In this document: positions 1 to 8,190 of the stretch, in pieces
How the letters are laid out: every line of letters begins with the position of its first letter
Numbering within the stretch: the first letter of the stretch is position 1
The notes under the pieces: generated by a model
Seen by the model: the letters and a program-made list of their open reading frames with translations, nothing else
Told to the model about the DNA's origin: nothing
The model's database searches: none
Made by a program: the position numbers and the translations under genes
Assembly: GCF_001006005.1 (NCBI RefSeq)
Contig: NZ_CP011254.1
Span: 5,332,001 to 5,396,000 of the forward strand
Origin: Serratia fonticola
GTDB lineage: Bacteria; Pseudomonadota; Gammaproteobacteria; Enterobacterales; Enterobacteriaceae
DNA: 64,000 nucleotides
Direction: 5' to 3'

Positions 1-2296
1 CTTCACCACCATTATCCAACCACTCGACTTCCTGCGGTTTTACGCCGCCCTGCTGACCCAGATCCTGGCCCTGGATGCCATTCTCGGTCCCCAGCAGGTA
101 TTTGAGCATGTATTCATGCCCCTTGCCGGAGGAGCCCAGCAGGTTGGAGCGCCAGACGAACAGGTTACGCGGGAAGTTCTGCGGGTTGTCCGGCTGTTCG
201 GCAGCAAAGCGGACGTTGCCCTGTTTCAGGCTATCCACGGTGAAGTCCAGCGGTGTCTGACCGGCCGCTTTAGCCTGAGCGGCCAGATGCAGCGGGTTGG
301 TATCCAGTTGCGGGGCCGATGGCAACCACCCCATGCGCTCTGCACGCACGTTCAGGTCGATCAGGCTGCCAGCAAACTGGCTCTTGTCCGCCATCGGTGA
401 CAACAGCTCTTCGGTGCCAACCGTCTCATAGCGCCATTGGCTGGAGTGGTTGTAGAAGAACGAGGTGCTGTTCATATGGCGCGCCGGCCGTTGCCAATCC
501 AGACCAAAGGCCAGCGGCGTCCAACCGGTTTGCGGGCGCAGCTTTTCCTGGCCGACATAGTGCGCCCAGCCGCCGCCGCTTTGGCCTACGCAACCGCAGA
601 AGATCAGCATGTTGATCAGCCCGCGATAGGTCATGTCCATGTGATACCAGTGGTTGACACCGGCCCCAACGATAATCATCGAGCGGCCGTGGGTTTTCTC
701 AGCGTTTTCGGCAAACTCGCGCGCAATGCGGATGATGTTTTGGCGTGAGACGCCGGTGATCTGTTCTGCCCAGGCTGGCGTATAGGCTTTGACCTCATCA
801 TAACCGTTGGCGCAGTTGGCATCATTCAGGCCACGATCCAGACCGTAGTTAGCCAGCGTCAGGTCGTAGACGCTGGTTACCAGCGCCTGGCTGCCGTCCG
901 CCAGTTGCAAGCGTTTTACCGGCAGTTTGTGCAGCAGGATGTCGTCCAGCGCCACGCTGTTGAAATGCTCACTCTCGGCACCGCCAAAGTATGGGAAGCC
1001 AACGTCAACCACCTCATCATGGCTGCCTAGCAGGCTGAGTTGCAGCTCCACATCCTGCTGGGCTTTACCTTCACGCTGCTCCAGATTCCATTTGCCCTTC
1101 TCACCCCAACGGAAACCAATAGAGCCCTGCGGCGCCACCAGTTCACCGCTGGTCTGATCCAGCGCGACGGTTTTCCACTCGGGGTTATTTTCCTGGCCAA
1201 GGCCATCTACCAGATCGGCAGCACGCAGCAGGCGGCCAGCGGCGTAATAACCTTCGGTACGCGGCTCCAACAGCACTAGCATCGGCATATCGGTATAGCG
1301 ACGTACGTAGTCGCGGAAATAACCAACTTCACGATCCAGATGGAACTCTTTAAGCATCACGTGGCCCATCGCCAGCGCCATGGCGCTATCGGTGCCCTGC
1401 TTCGGGTTCAGCCACTGGTCGCATAACTTGGCCACTTCCGCGTAGTCTGGCGTCACCGCGACGGTTTTGGTGCCCTTGTAGCGAACCTCGGTGAAGAAGT
1501 GGGCGTCCGGGGTGCGCGTTTGCGGCACGTTGGAGCCCCAGGCAATGATATACGAGGAGTTGTACCAGTCGGCGGATTCCGGCACGTCGGTCTGTTCGCC
1601 CCAGGTCATCGGCGAGGCCGGTGGCAAATCGCAGTACCAGTCGTAGAAGCTCAAGCAGGTGCCGCCAATCAGCGATAGGTAACGGGCACCCGCCGCGTAG
1701 GACACCATCGACATCGCCGGGATCGGCGAGAAGCCGATAATGCGGTCCGGGCCAAAGGTCTTGGCGGTATAGACGTTGGAGGCGGCGATCAGTTCATTGA
1801 CCTCCTGCCAGCTGGAACGAACAAAACCACCGCGGCCACGAGCCACTTTGTAGCTTTTGGCTTTTTCCGGGTCGGAAACGATTGAACCCCAGGCATCCAC
1901 CGGATCGCTGTGCAAGGCTTTAGCCTCGCGCCATAGCTTGATTAGGCGTTTGCGCATCAGCGGATATTTCAGGCGGTTGGCGCTGTAGAGATACCAGGAA
2001 TAGCTGGCACCGCGTGGGCAGCCACGGGGCTCATGGTTGGGCAAATCTGGACGGGTGCGTGGATAATCGGTCTGCTGGGTTTCCCAGGTGACCAGACCGT
2101 TTTTCACATAGATTTTCCAGCTACAGGAGCCGGTACAGTTAACACCATGGGTGGAACGCACCACTTTGTCGTGCTGCCAGCGGCTGCGATAACCGTCTTC
2201 CCAATCGCGATTGGTGTTTAGCGTTTGGCCATGACCGCCAGAGAAAGGTTCGGCCAACTGCTTGAAGTAGCGGAACCGATCTAGAAATTTGCTCAT
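1..2296 (-). CDS. narG: Respiratory nitrate reductase alpha subunit NarG (N-terminal part, cut by window edge)
   Basis: Catalytic subunit of the membrane-bound NarGHI nitrate reductase; it holds the bis-MGD molybdenum cofactor and the FS0 [4Fe-4S] cluster on the cytoplasmic side and reduces nitrate to nitrite with quinol-derived electrons. About 765 of the roughly 1250 residues usual for the family are present. The N-terminus reads MSKFLDRFRYFKQ, followed by the cluster-binding stretch HGVNCTGSCSW and a later Cys in EPRGCPRGASY, as in E. coli NarG. The start has an AGGAG ribosome site 8 bases upstream. narHJI should follow to the left of the window. The promoter region carries an FNR site and NarL-like heptamers. 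Identification is secure. Confidence 0.97.
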   Translation of the reverse strand, partial: MSKFLDRFRYFKQLAEPFSGGHGQTLNTNRDWEDGYRSRWQHDKVVRSTHGVNCTGSCSWKIYVKNGLVTWETQQTDYPRTRPDLPNHEPRGCPRGASYSWYLYSANRLKYPLMRKRLIKLWREAKALHSDPVDAWGSIVSDPEKAKSYKVARGRGGFVRSSWQEVNELIAASNVYTAKTFGPDRIIGFSPIPAMSMVSYAAGARYLSLIGGTCLSFYDWYCDLPPASPMTWGEQTDVPESADWYNSSYIIAWGSNVPQTRTPDAHFFTEVRYKGTKTVAVTPDYAEVAKLCDQWLNPKQGTDSAMALAMGHVMLKEFHLDREVGYFRDYVRRYTDMPMLVLLEPRTEGYYAAGRLLRAADLVDGLGQENNPEWKTVALDQTSGELVAPQGSIGFRWGEKGKWNLEQREGKAQQDVELQLSLLGSHDEVVDVGFPYFGGAESEHFNSVALDDILLHKLPVKRLQLADGSQALVTSVYDLTLANYGLDRGLNDANCANGYDEVKAYTPAWAEQITGVSRQNIIRIAREFAENAEKTHGRSMIIVGAGVNHWYHMDMTYRGLINMLIFCGCVGQSGGGWAHYVGQEKLRPQTGWTPLAFGLDWQRPARHMNSTSFFYNHSSQWRYETVGTEELLSPMADKSQFAGSLIDLNVRAERMGWLPSAPQLDTNPLHLAAQAKAAGQTPLDFTVDSLKQGNVRFAAEQPDNPQNFPRNLFVWRSNLLGSSGKGHEYMLKYLLGTENGIQGQDLGQQGGVKPQEVEWLDNGGE

Positions 2297-2319
2297 CCGG
2301 AGTTCTCCTGAAGGCTCAT

Positions 2320-2362
2320 TACCCTACGAGTTTCAAGCCGCAGCTTGAAAGACGACGGGCAT
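2320..2362. repeat. Internally deleted ERIC repeat in the narG leader
   Basis: About 43 bp beginning TACCCTACGAGTTTCAAG and ending CTTGAAAGACGACGGGCAT. These are the two outer ends of an ERIC element (compare the full copy at 12517-12645) with the roughly 85-bp middle missing. It leaves a near-perfect hairpin (TTTCAAGC / GCTTGAAA, 4-base loop). It lies 24 bases upstream of the narG start codon and downstream of the inferred start of transcription, so it should be in the narG mRNA leader. Confidence 0.8.
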
Positions 2363-2435
2363 ATTGTTGTAAGAAGTTGCCAAGTGACATTGCTCAATCT
2401 GCGGCCAAGGCTACTGATGCTCTGCTGGGCGTAAC

Positions 2436-2600
2436 TTGATTGCGATCAAGGGATTCGGGGAGAGAAAACCAGAGGGAAGGCACAAATACCACTAAAGGAT
2501 GACAATTGGAAACCACCCTATCCTTCTGTAATAAAACAAGAATATTAAATTTACACAGCTAAGCGCCTGACGAGTACCCTGGCGCGGAAATTTGGGGGTA
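2436..2600 (-). promoter_or_regulatory. narG control region: FNR box and NarL-like heptamers
   Basis: TTGATTGCGATCAA at 2436-2449 is a perfect FNR palindrome (TTGAT-N4-ATCAA). Placing it at -41.5, as in class II FNR promoters, puts the transcript start near 2401. NarL-like heptamers (consensus TACYYMT, each 6 of 7) then fall at about -89 (TACCACT, 2487-2493) and -196 (complement of GGGGGTA, 2594-2600), which resembles the spacing known for E. coli narG. The FNR call is strong; the NarL sites are inferred from position plus partial match. The remainder of 2297-2702 shows no gene. Confidence 0.8.
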
Positions 2601-2702
2601 GTGGCGGTAAAACGGATGTGTGAGGCGAGGTTAATGACAAAATGACGGGGTAATTTTGCGCAGTTTAATACTCATATTTTAAACAGCTTGGAGGGGTCCC
2701 TG

Positions 2703-3449
2703 CTAGCGAGTGCGACATTCAACCCGCATTTCCTTTTCATTCCCCGCCAGATACACGCAGTTCAGCGCCTGTGGATTAACACCAGGTGAGGTGTCTAATG
2801 AAAAAGAGAGGACCATACGAGGGCTATTGAGCTGCTCATGCTGTATTGCAGGCCTGGTTCGACTGCCCAATGCATAGGATAAAAGTGAAACTGTCAACAG
2901 CGCAATAAACGCCGCCAGATACTTCAATATTCTGCCCCAAGGCGTTAGCGTGTTTCGCCTGGAATCAACCAAAGACGTTTCACTTAATAGCGGATTCATG
3001 AGGGAATAACCTTCCGGTAACGTTGCATTTTCAATAATTTCATCGGCCATATGATTTAATTTACCCTCAGATAAATCACCATTGAAAGTTTCAGTATCAT
3101 CATTTCCAGGAATAATCCCCGTAACGACGGCAGATTCCCCTGATGATATAAAGTTAAAAATCGTTTTATCATCCACCTTATAACCAAGACGGGGAATGGT
3201 CCTGATGAGAGCATGCTCCGTGTCGCCAATTTTCTGGCGAATGGACTTAATCGTCTGATTTATTGTCGAGTCTGAGCAATAGGTGCCTTTCCAGATAGTC
3301 TCAATGATTTCTGAGCGGCTCACCAACTCTGGCGAGCGGTTAACCAGCAGGGAAAGGATCTGAAGCTCTTTCCAACGTAGGCGTGAACGCTGCCTGGAGG
3401 GGAGCAAAACATCAAAATTTATGATTTTTATTTCCTGTTCAGCGTCCAC
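2703..3449 (-). CDS. CadC/ToxR-like membrane-bound winged-helix regulator
   Basis: 248 aa. Residues 1-95 form an OmpR/PhoB-type winged helix as in CadC and ToxR (SEIIETIWKG, STINQTIKSIRQKIGD, LIRTIPRLGYKV). A low-complexity cytoplasmic linker follows. One membrane segment lies at about 172-193 (ILKYLAAFIALLTVSLLSYALG), and then a short periplasmic tail of about 55 residues with two cysteines (NCVYLAGNEKEMRVECRTR) that could form a disulfide, as in CadC. The start is GTG with AAGGAAAA upstream. The tail is far shorter than CadC's sensor domain, so the signal is unknown. Its place between narK and narG, absent in E. coli, suggests but does not prove a link with nitrate respiration. Confidence 0.85.
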   Translation of the reverse strand: MDAEQEIKIINFDVLLPSRQRSRLRWKELQILSLLVNRSPELVSRSEIIETIWKGTYCSDSTINQTIKSIRQKIGDTEHALIRTIPRLGYKVDDKTIFNFISSGESAVVTGIIPGNDDTETFNGDLSEGKLNHMADEIIENATLPEGYSLMNPLLSETSLVDSRRNTLTPWGRILKYLAAFIALLTVSLLSYALGSRTRPAIQHEQLNSPRMVLSFSLDTSPGVNPQALNCVYLAGNEKEMRVECRTR

Positions 3450-3963
3450 TTTTCATTTTCCTTATGAGTTCACAGCGTCCTCATTTGTATAGAAACATGA
3501 AAAAATGTTCAAGAATTTAAATATAAACTCAGTGAAATAGACTTACTTTATATTTCACCTATTTTTCATAACTTAGTGAAATCATGCAACTCACCGAGAA
3601 AAATCACCCCCCCTCCTGGCCCATGGTCAAATCAGACATAAACCACTCCACACCAAGGATTTGAGGGTTTATTTTATGATGATACAGTGGACATTAAGAT
3701 TTCATTAATAGATAAAGATGGGATCATCTTATCCTCAATCAACAAAAGAAAAGCGATGTTAATATATACCTATAAAACCGCCAGGCGTCGGTAACATGAC
3801 ACAACGGAGTTTTGACCAAAGTAGCGGTGAACTCACCGATTGGCTATCAGTGAAACACCGTGTGGGAATTGAGAGAGAAGACACTCCCCGGCGAACGGGG
3901 AGTATCAGATGACTGACAGGCAATGTTGCTGAATGGGTAGGCGTCGCACATATTCGACCGAAG
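3450..3963. other. Gene-poor AT-rich gap between the regulator and narK
   Basis: Only hairpins are visible here, notably ACTCCCCG-GCGAA-CGGGGAGT at 3883-3903, plus probable promoter sequence for the regulator in the AT-rich part near 3480-3760. A 71-codon reading frame at 3759-3974 overlaps the hairpins and has no coding character. No gene is called. Confidence 0.5.
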
Positions 3964-3983
3964 GGGCGCAGCATACTGCGCCC
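3964..3983 (-). terminator. Hairpin just after narK
   Basis: GGGCGCAG-CATA-CTGCGCCC, an 8-bp perfect stem 11 bases after the narK stop. There is no T-run, so it may protect the 3' end or act as a weak terminator rather than a classical one. It belongs to a GGGCGC...GCGCCC hairpin group seen after several genes in this window. Confidence 0.55.
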
Positions 3984-3994
3984 GCTTAACTCAA

Positions 3995-5392
3995 CTAGCG
4001 TGAAACCTTTTTACGGCCGTAAACGCCCCAGGTGACCACGACACACAGAATATAAAACACCAGGAAGATCTTCATCGCCCCAGCCGGTGAGCCCGTCAAC
4101 GCCAGCGAAGTCCCAAACGCCTTGGGAATAAAGAACCCCCCTGCCGCACCAATCGCCGAGATAAAGCCCAACGCCGCAGCCGAATCGGTTACCGCCTCCC
4201 GCTGTGCCAACTCATCGCTTCCTCCTTCGGCTTTCACTCTGTCCACGGTGATTTTACGGAATATCACGGCGATCATCTGGAAGGTCGAACCGCTGCCCAA
4301 TCCGGCGGTAAGGAACAGCACCATAAACACGCCATAGAAGGCCATAAACGAGCCCTGATGATCGCTACCCGGCAAGGTCAGGAACAGCAAGGCAGCGAAA
4401 ATAGCCATGACTATAAAGTTCAGCAGCGTCACACGAATGCCACCAAAGCGATCGGAAAGCGCCCCACCCACGGGACGAGCAAGTGCCCCAAGGAACGGCC
4501 CGAAGAAGGCATAATGCAGGATCACCACGTCAGGAAACTGGGTTTTCGCCAGCATGGCAAAACCGGCAGAGAAGCCAATGAAGGAACCAAAGGTTGCCAG
4601 ATACAGCAGGCTCAAAACCCACAGATGCCCCCGTTTGAGTACCGGCAGCTGTTGGCGCAAAGAAGCCTTTGAGGCGGCCAAATCGTTCATACCGAACCAG
4701 GCCGCCAGCGTTGCCACCAGCAGGAAAGGCACCCAAATCCAGGCGGCGTTTTCCAACCACAGCTGGCTGCCGTCTGGCTGTATCTGCCCCGTACCGCCCA
4801 GGAAGCCAAACATGGCGAGCGAGATGGCTAACGGAGCCACCAGTTGCATCACGCTGACCCCCAGATTTCCCAGACCGCCATTCAGCCCCAGCGCGCCACC
4901 CTGCTTCGCCTTCGGGAAGAAGAAGCTGATGTTCGCCATGCTGGAGGCAAAGTTGGCCCCGGCAAAACCACACAACAGCGCAATAATGATAAATACGTTG
5001 AATGAGGTGCTCGGATCCTGCACCGCATAGCCCAACCACAGGCAAGGTACCAGCAGGAAACAGGTGCTGATGGCCGTCCAACGGCGGCCACCAAACATCG
5101 GGATCACGAAGGAATACGGCACGCGCAGGATCGCGCCGGAAACCGAAGGTAATGCGGTCAACAGAAACAGCTGATCGGTGGTGAAGTTAAAACCCACCTT
5201 ATTCAGATTAACCGCCACGGCGCTGAACAGCATCCATACGCAGAAGGCGAGCAACAGGCAGGGTATGGAGATCCACAGGTTGCGGCGGGCGATGCGGTGC
5301 CCACTCTGCTGCCAGAATTCGCTGTTCTCAGGTTGCCAGTCCTGAATAACCGCACCCGTTTTTTTTGCTAAAGGCATTGCAGATTGCGACAT
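3995..5392 (-). CDS. narK: Nitrate/nitrite transporter NarK (MFS)
   Basis: 465 aa inner membrane protein with about 12 membrane helices that exchanges nitrate for nitrite. It contains the two glycine-rich nitrate signature regions (GFAGANFASSMANISFFFP and AGLGSGSTFQMIAVIF) and the substrate arginines in GAILRVPYSF and ALARPVGGALSDRFGG. Length matches E. coli NarK (463 aa). Translation most likely begins at MSQSAMPLAKK, where TGAGGTTATT precedes the ATG; an upstream in-frame ATG would add 11 residues but lacks a good ribosome site. It is transcribed away from narXL under an FNR site. Confidence 0.95.
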   Translation of the reverse strand: MSQSAMPLAKKTGAVIQDWQPENSEFWQQSGHRIARRNLWISIPCLLLAFCVWMLFSAVAVNLNKVGFNFTTDQLFLLTALPSVSGAILRVPYSFVIPMFGGRRWTAISTCFLLVPCLWLGYAVQDPSTSFNVFIIIALLCGFAGANFASSMANISFFFPKAKQGGALGLNGGLGNLGVSVMQLVAPLAISLAMFGFLGGTGQIQPDGSQLWLENAAWIWVPFLLVATLAAWFGMNDLAASKASLRQQLPVLKRGHLWVLSLLYLATFGSFIGFSAGFAMLAKTQFPDVVILHYAFFGPFLGALARPVGGALSDRFGGIRVTLLNFIVMAIFAALLFLTLPGSDHQGSFMAFYGVFMVLFLTAGLGSGSTFQMIAVIFRKITVDRVKAEGGSDELAQREAVTDSAAALGFISAIGAAGGFFIPKAFGTSLALTGSPAGAMKIFLVFYILCVVVTWGVYGRKKVSR

Positions 5393-5454
5393 AATAACCT
5401 CAGAAACACGGTGATAACTGCGCACACCCTAGTTGATCCCCTCAAGCGGTAAAG

Positions 5455-5468
5455 TTGACGCAAATCAA
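5455..5468 (-). promoter_or_regulatory. FNR box of narK
   Basis: TTGACGCAAATCAA matches the FNR consensus TTGAT-N4-ATCAA with one mismatch. It is centred 69 bp upstream of the narK start. At -41.5 it predicts a transcript start near 5420, giving anaerobic activation as for E. coli narK. Confidence 0.75.
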
Positions 5469-5612
5469 TGAGCAAGCAGGTAACTCATGGCGCAAAAACC
5501 TCATACATCCCTTAGTGAGTAGCTCATTAAGGCCAGCTAATCTATTGGTATTCAGCAGGTTATAGCACAGTAGTGCTAAAGGTTTGGCAATGGGTCAGGT
5601 AGCCGGAAACTA

Positions 5613-5633
5613 AGGGGTACTTCGTTAGGGGTA
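5613..5633. promoter_or_regulatory. Tandem NarL heptamers between narK and narX
   Basis: Two direct copies of AGGGGTA (5613-5619 and 5627-5633), the complement of TACCCCT, fit the NarL consensus TACYYMT exactly and are spaced by 7 bases. They lie 112-133 bp before the narX start and about 200 bp before the inferred narK transcript start, so they could control either gene. The rest of the 353-bp narK-narX gap holds no reading frame of note. Confidence 0.65.
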
Positions 5634-5745
5634 TGGGGTTACGCCGGGGGATAAGGAAAAATGGCTGCTATTGACGTAATTTGGCGGCCGGAGTTGCTGG
5701 TATCCACTCTCTGGTTTCTGCTGCTCTATAGGGGACGCGTATTCG

Positions 5746-7530
5746 ATGAAACGCTTGCTGGCTCCGCTTTCCATCGTTAACCAGGTTGCCCTGTTAATGC
5801 TACTGCTGGGGGTGCTGGGTATCGCCGGAATGAGTATTTCCGCCTGGATGTCGCAAAGCATCCAGGGCAATGCTCATGCCATCAACAAAGCGGGTTCCCT
5901 ACGGATGCAGAGTTACCGTCTGCTTTCTCAGGTCCCTCTGGATGCCCAAAGTGACATACTGATGCAGGGATTGGATCAGGATGAAACCAGCCGCGACTTG
6001 CAGCAGGCGCTGGAGCGCGAAGGGCTAACCCCGCAGTTGCTGACGCTACGTGACTATTGGCTAAACCAGCTGCAACCACGGCTGCGTCAGGCGCAACGCC
6101 CCGCCGATGCAGCTCCCCAAGTGGCCCATTTTGTCAGCCTGTTGGACAAGCTGGTTTCCGATATCGATCATCAAACCGAACGGCGCTTGTTGATGGTGAC
6201 GCTGGTCCAGGGGGGATTTATCGCCCTGACGCTGTTGCTGCTGGTCGGCACCATCTGTTATCTACGCCGCCGTTTGCTGCACCCTTGGCGTCAATTGGTG
6301 GCACTGGCGCTGGCGGTTGGCCGCGGTGATTTCAGCCACCGCTTTGCCCAACGTGGGCATCAGGACGAGATGTCTTCCCTCGGCGCTGCGCTCAACACCA
6401 TGTCCGACGAGCTTGCCACCATCTATGCCAGGCTGGAGCAACGTGTCGCAGAAAAAACCGCCGACCTGCAACAGAAAAACCAGGTGCTGGGCTTTCTGTA
6501 TCACACCAGCCGCCAGTTACACACCAGCGAGCCGATCTGTAGCCGCCTGACGCCGATCCTCAACCAGTTGCAAACGCTGACGCCGCTACACAGCATCCAG
6601 GTACGGCTGTATGAAAACAACAGTCAGGAACAGTTTCTGCAATTAAGCGGTAACCAACCGTTGAGGCCGGAGTATTGCCATAATCCGGTCTGTAGCGCCT
6701 GCTTAAGCGAACATCAGCCGCATAGTCAGGGCCACCCTTCTCTTAGCTGGAGCCTGAGTGACCAACTGGGCAATTATGGCATCGTCGTCGCTCAACATGC
6801 GCCAGAACAACGGCTAAGCGATGAGCAATGCCAGTTGATGAATACCCTGATAGAGCAGTTGACCAGCGTATTGGCGATAGAGCGCCAGGTTGACCACCAG
6901 CAGCAGTTGATGTTGATGGAAGAGCGGGCCGCGATCGCCCGCGAGTTACATGACTCCATCGCTCAATCCCTCACCTGCTTGAAAATGCAGACCAGCTGCC
7001 TGCAAATGCAGGGGGGCGAGCTCCCTCCGGCCAGTCTGGCGCTGGTGCAACAGATGCGTGAAGAGATCAGTACCGCCTATCGTCAGTTACGCGAGCTGTT
7101 AACCACCTTCCGCCTGCGCCTGACCGAGCCTGGCCTGCTGGCGGCACTACAGTCTACGGTGCAAGAATTCAATCAGCGGCTGGGGATCACCATCGAACTG
7201 GATTATCAGTTAGGCCCACGAAGCATACCGGCCTATCAGGCGATCCACCTGCTGCAAATCGCGCGAGAGGCATTGAGTAACATTCACCAACACGCGCAGG
7301 CCAGCCAGGTCGCGATTCGGGTAACAAACCTGCAGGGCAAAGTCACCCTGAGCGTCAGCGATAATGGCCGTGGCCTGCCAGATATCAGCGAACGGCCCGA
7401 TCACTACGGCCTGATCATCATGCGCGATCGCGCCAAAAGCCTGCACGGCCAGTGCGAAATCTTGCCGTGCAGCGGCGGCGGCACCGAAGTACGGGTGACG
7501 TTCCGCCCGGATAACTCTGCTATCGAATAA
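5746..7530 (+). CDS. narX: Nitrate/nitrite sensor histidine kinase NarX
   Basis: 594 aa (E. coli 598). Two membrane segments (about 14-36 and 148-172) enclose a periplasmic nitrate-sensing domain. They are followed by a HAMP domain, a coiled signalling helix, a central module with clustered cysteines (CHNPVCSACL) characteristic of NarX/NarQ, and an HPK7-type kinase core. The phosphoacceptor is His402 in ARELHDSIAQS; the ATP lid contains DNGRGLPD. It phosphorylates NarL, encoded 9 bases downstream in the same operon. Adjacency to narL and length favour NarX over NarQ. Confidence 0.96.
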   Translation: MKRLLAPLSIVNQVALLMLLLGVLGIAGMSISAWMSQSIQGNAHAINKAGSLRMQSYRLLSQVPLDAQSDILMQGLDQDETSRDLQQALEREGLTPQLLTLRDYWLNQLQPRLRQAQRPADAAPQVAHFVSLLDKLVSDIDHQTERRLLMVTLVQGGFIALTLLLLVGTICYLRRRLLHPWRQLVALALAVGRGDFSHRFAQRGHQDEMSSLGAALNTMSDELATIYARLEQRVAEKTADLQQKNQVLGFLYHTSRQLHTSEPICSRLTPILNQLQTLTPLHSIQVRLYENNSQEQFLQLSGNQPLRPEYCHNPVCSACLSEHQPHSQGHPSLSWSLSDQLGNYGIVVAQHAPEQRLSDEQCQLMNTLIEQLTSVLAIERQVDHQQQLMLMEERAAIARELHDSIAQSLTCLKMQTSCLQMQGGELPPASLALVQQMREEISTAYRQLRELLTTFRLRLTEPGLLAALQSTVQEFNQRLGITIELDYQLGPRSIPAYQAIHLLQIAREALSNIHQHAQASQVAIRVTNLQGKVTLSVSDNGRGLPDISERPDHYGLIIMRDRAKSLHGQCEILPCSGGGTEVRVTFRPDNSAIE

Positions 7531-7539
7531 GGAAATATT

Positions 7540-8190
7540 ATGACGACCGAAGAAGCTGCCACCATACTGCTGATTGACGATCACCCCATGTTGCGTAACG
7601 GCGTCAAGCAGTTGATTAGCATGGATCCGCGGCTACAAGTCATCGCCGAAGCCAGCAATGGCGAACAAGGGGTGGAACTGGCGGAGCTGCACGATCCCGA
7701 CCTGATCCTGTTGGATCTGAATATGCCCGGAATGAACGGTCTGGCAACGCTGGATCGCCTGCGCCAAACCGCCCTTTCCGGCCGCGTGGTGGTATTCAGC
7801 GTCTCCAACCATGAAGACGATGTGGTGAGCGCACTAAAACGCGGTGCCGATGGTTATCTGTTGAAAGATATGGAGCCAGAGGAACTGCTCAAGGCGCTGC
7901 ATCAGGCGGCAGCAGGGCAAATGGTACTGAGCGAAGCATTGACGCCAGTGCTGGCGGCCAGCCTGAGGGAAAACCGCCCGGCGGTAGAACGCGACATCCA
8001 GCAGTTAACCCCGCGCGAGCGCGACATCCTCAAGCTGATCGCGCAGGGGCTGCCAAACAAGCTGATCGCCCGTAAACTGACGATCACCGAGAGTACCGTC
8101 AAGGTGCACGTGAAACACCTGCTGAAGAAGATGAAACTGAAATCCCGCGTCGAAGCCGCCGTTTGGGTGTTGGGTAATAAGAAAGATTAG
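7540..8190 (+). CDS. narL: Nitrate/nitrite response regulator NarL
   Basis: 216 aa. The receiver domain has acidic residues near the N-terminus (LLIDDHP) and phosphoacceptor Asp59 in [11 protein letters not shown] LuxR-type helix-turn-helix follows ([22 protein letters not shown]...[10 protein letters not shown]). It activates narG and narK in nitrate, together with FNR. A strong AAGGAAAT ribosome site precedes the ATG, immediately after narX. The gene ends 4 bases inside the convergent ychO stop region, so no intergenic terminator separates them. Confidence 0.97.
   Translation: MTTEEAATILLIDDHPMLRNGVKQLISMDPRLQVIAEASNGEQGVELAELHDPDLILLDLNMPGMNGLATLDRLRQTALSGRVVVFSVSNHEDDVVSALKRGADGYLLKDMEPEELLKALHQAAAGQMVLSEALTPVLAASLRENRPAVERDIQQLTPRERDILKLIAQGLPNKLIARKLTITESTVKVHVKHLLKKMKLKSRVEAAVWVLGNKKD

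Noticed and set aside
3759..3974. 71-codon frame between narK and the CadC-like gene
   Set aside because: It overlaps two hairpins after narK, has no good ribosome site, and its composition is not protein-like.
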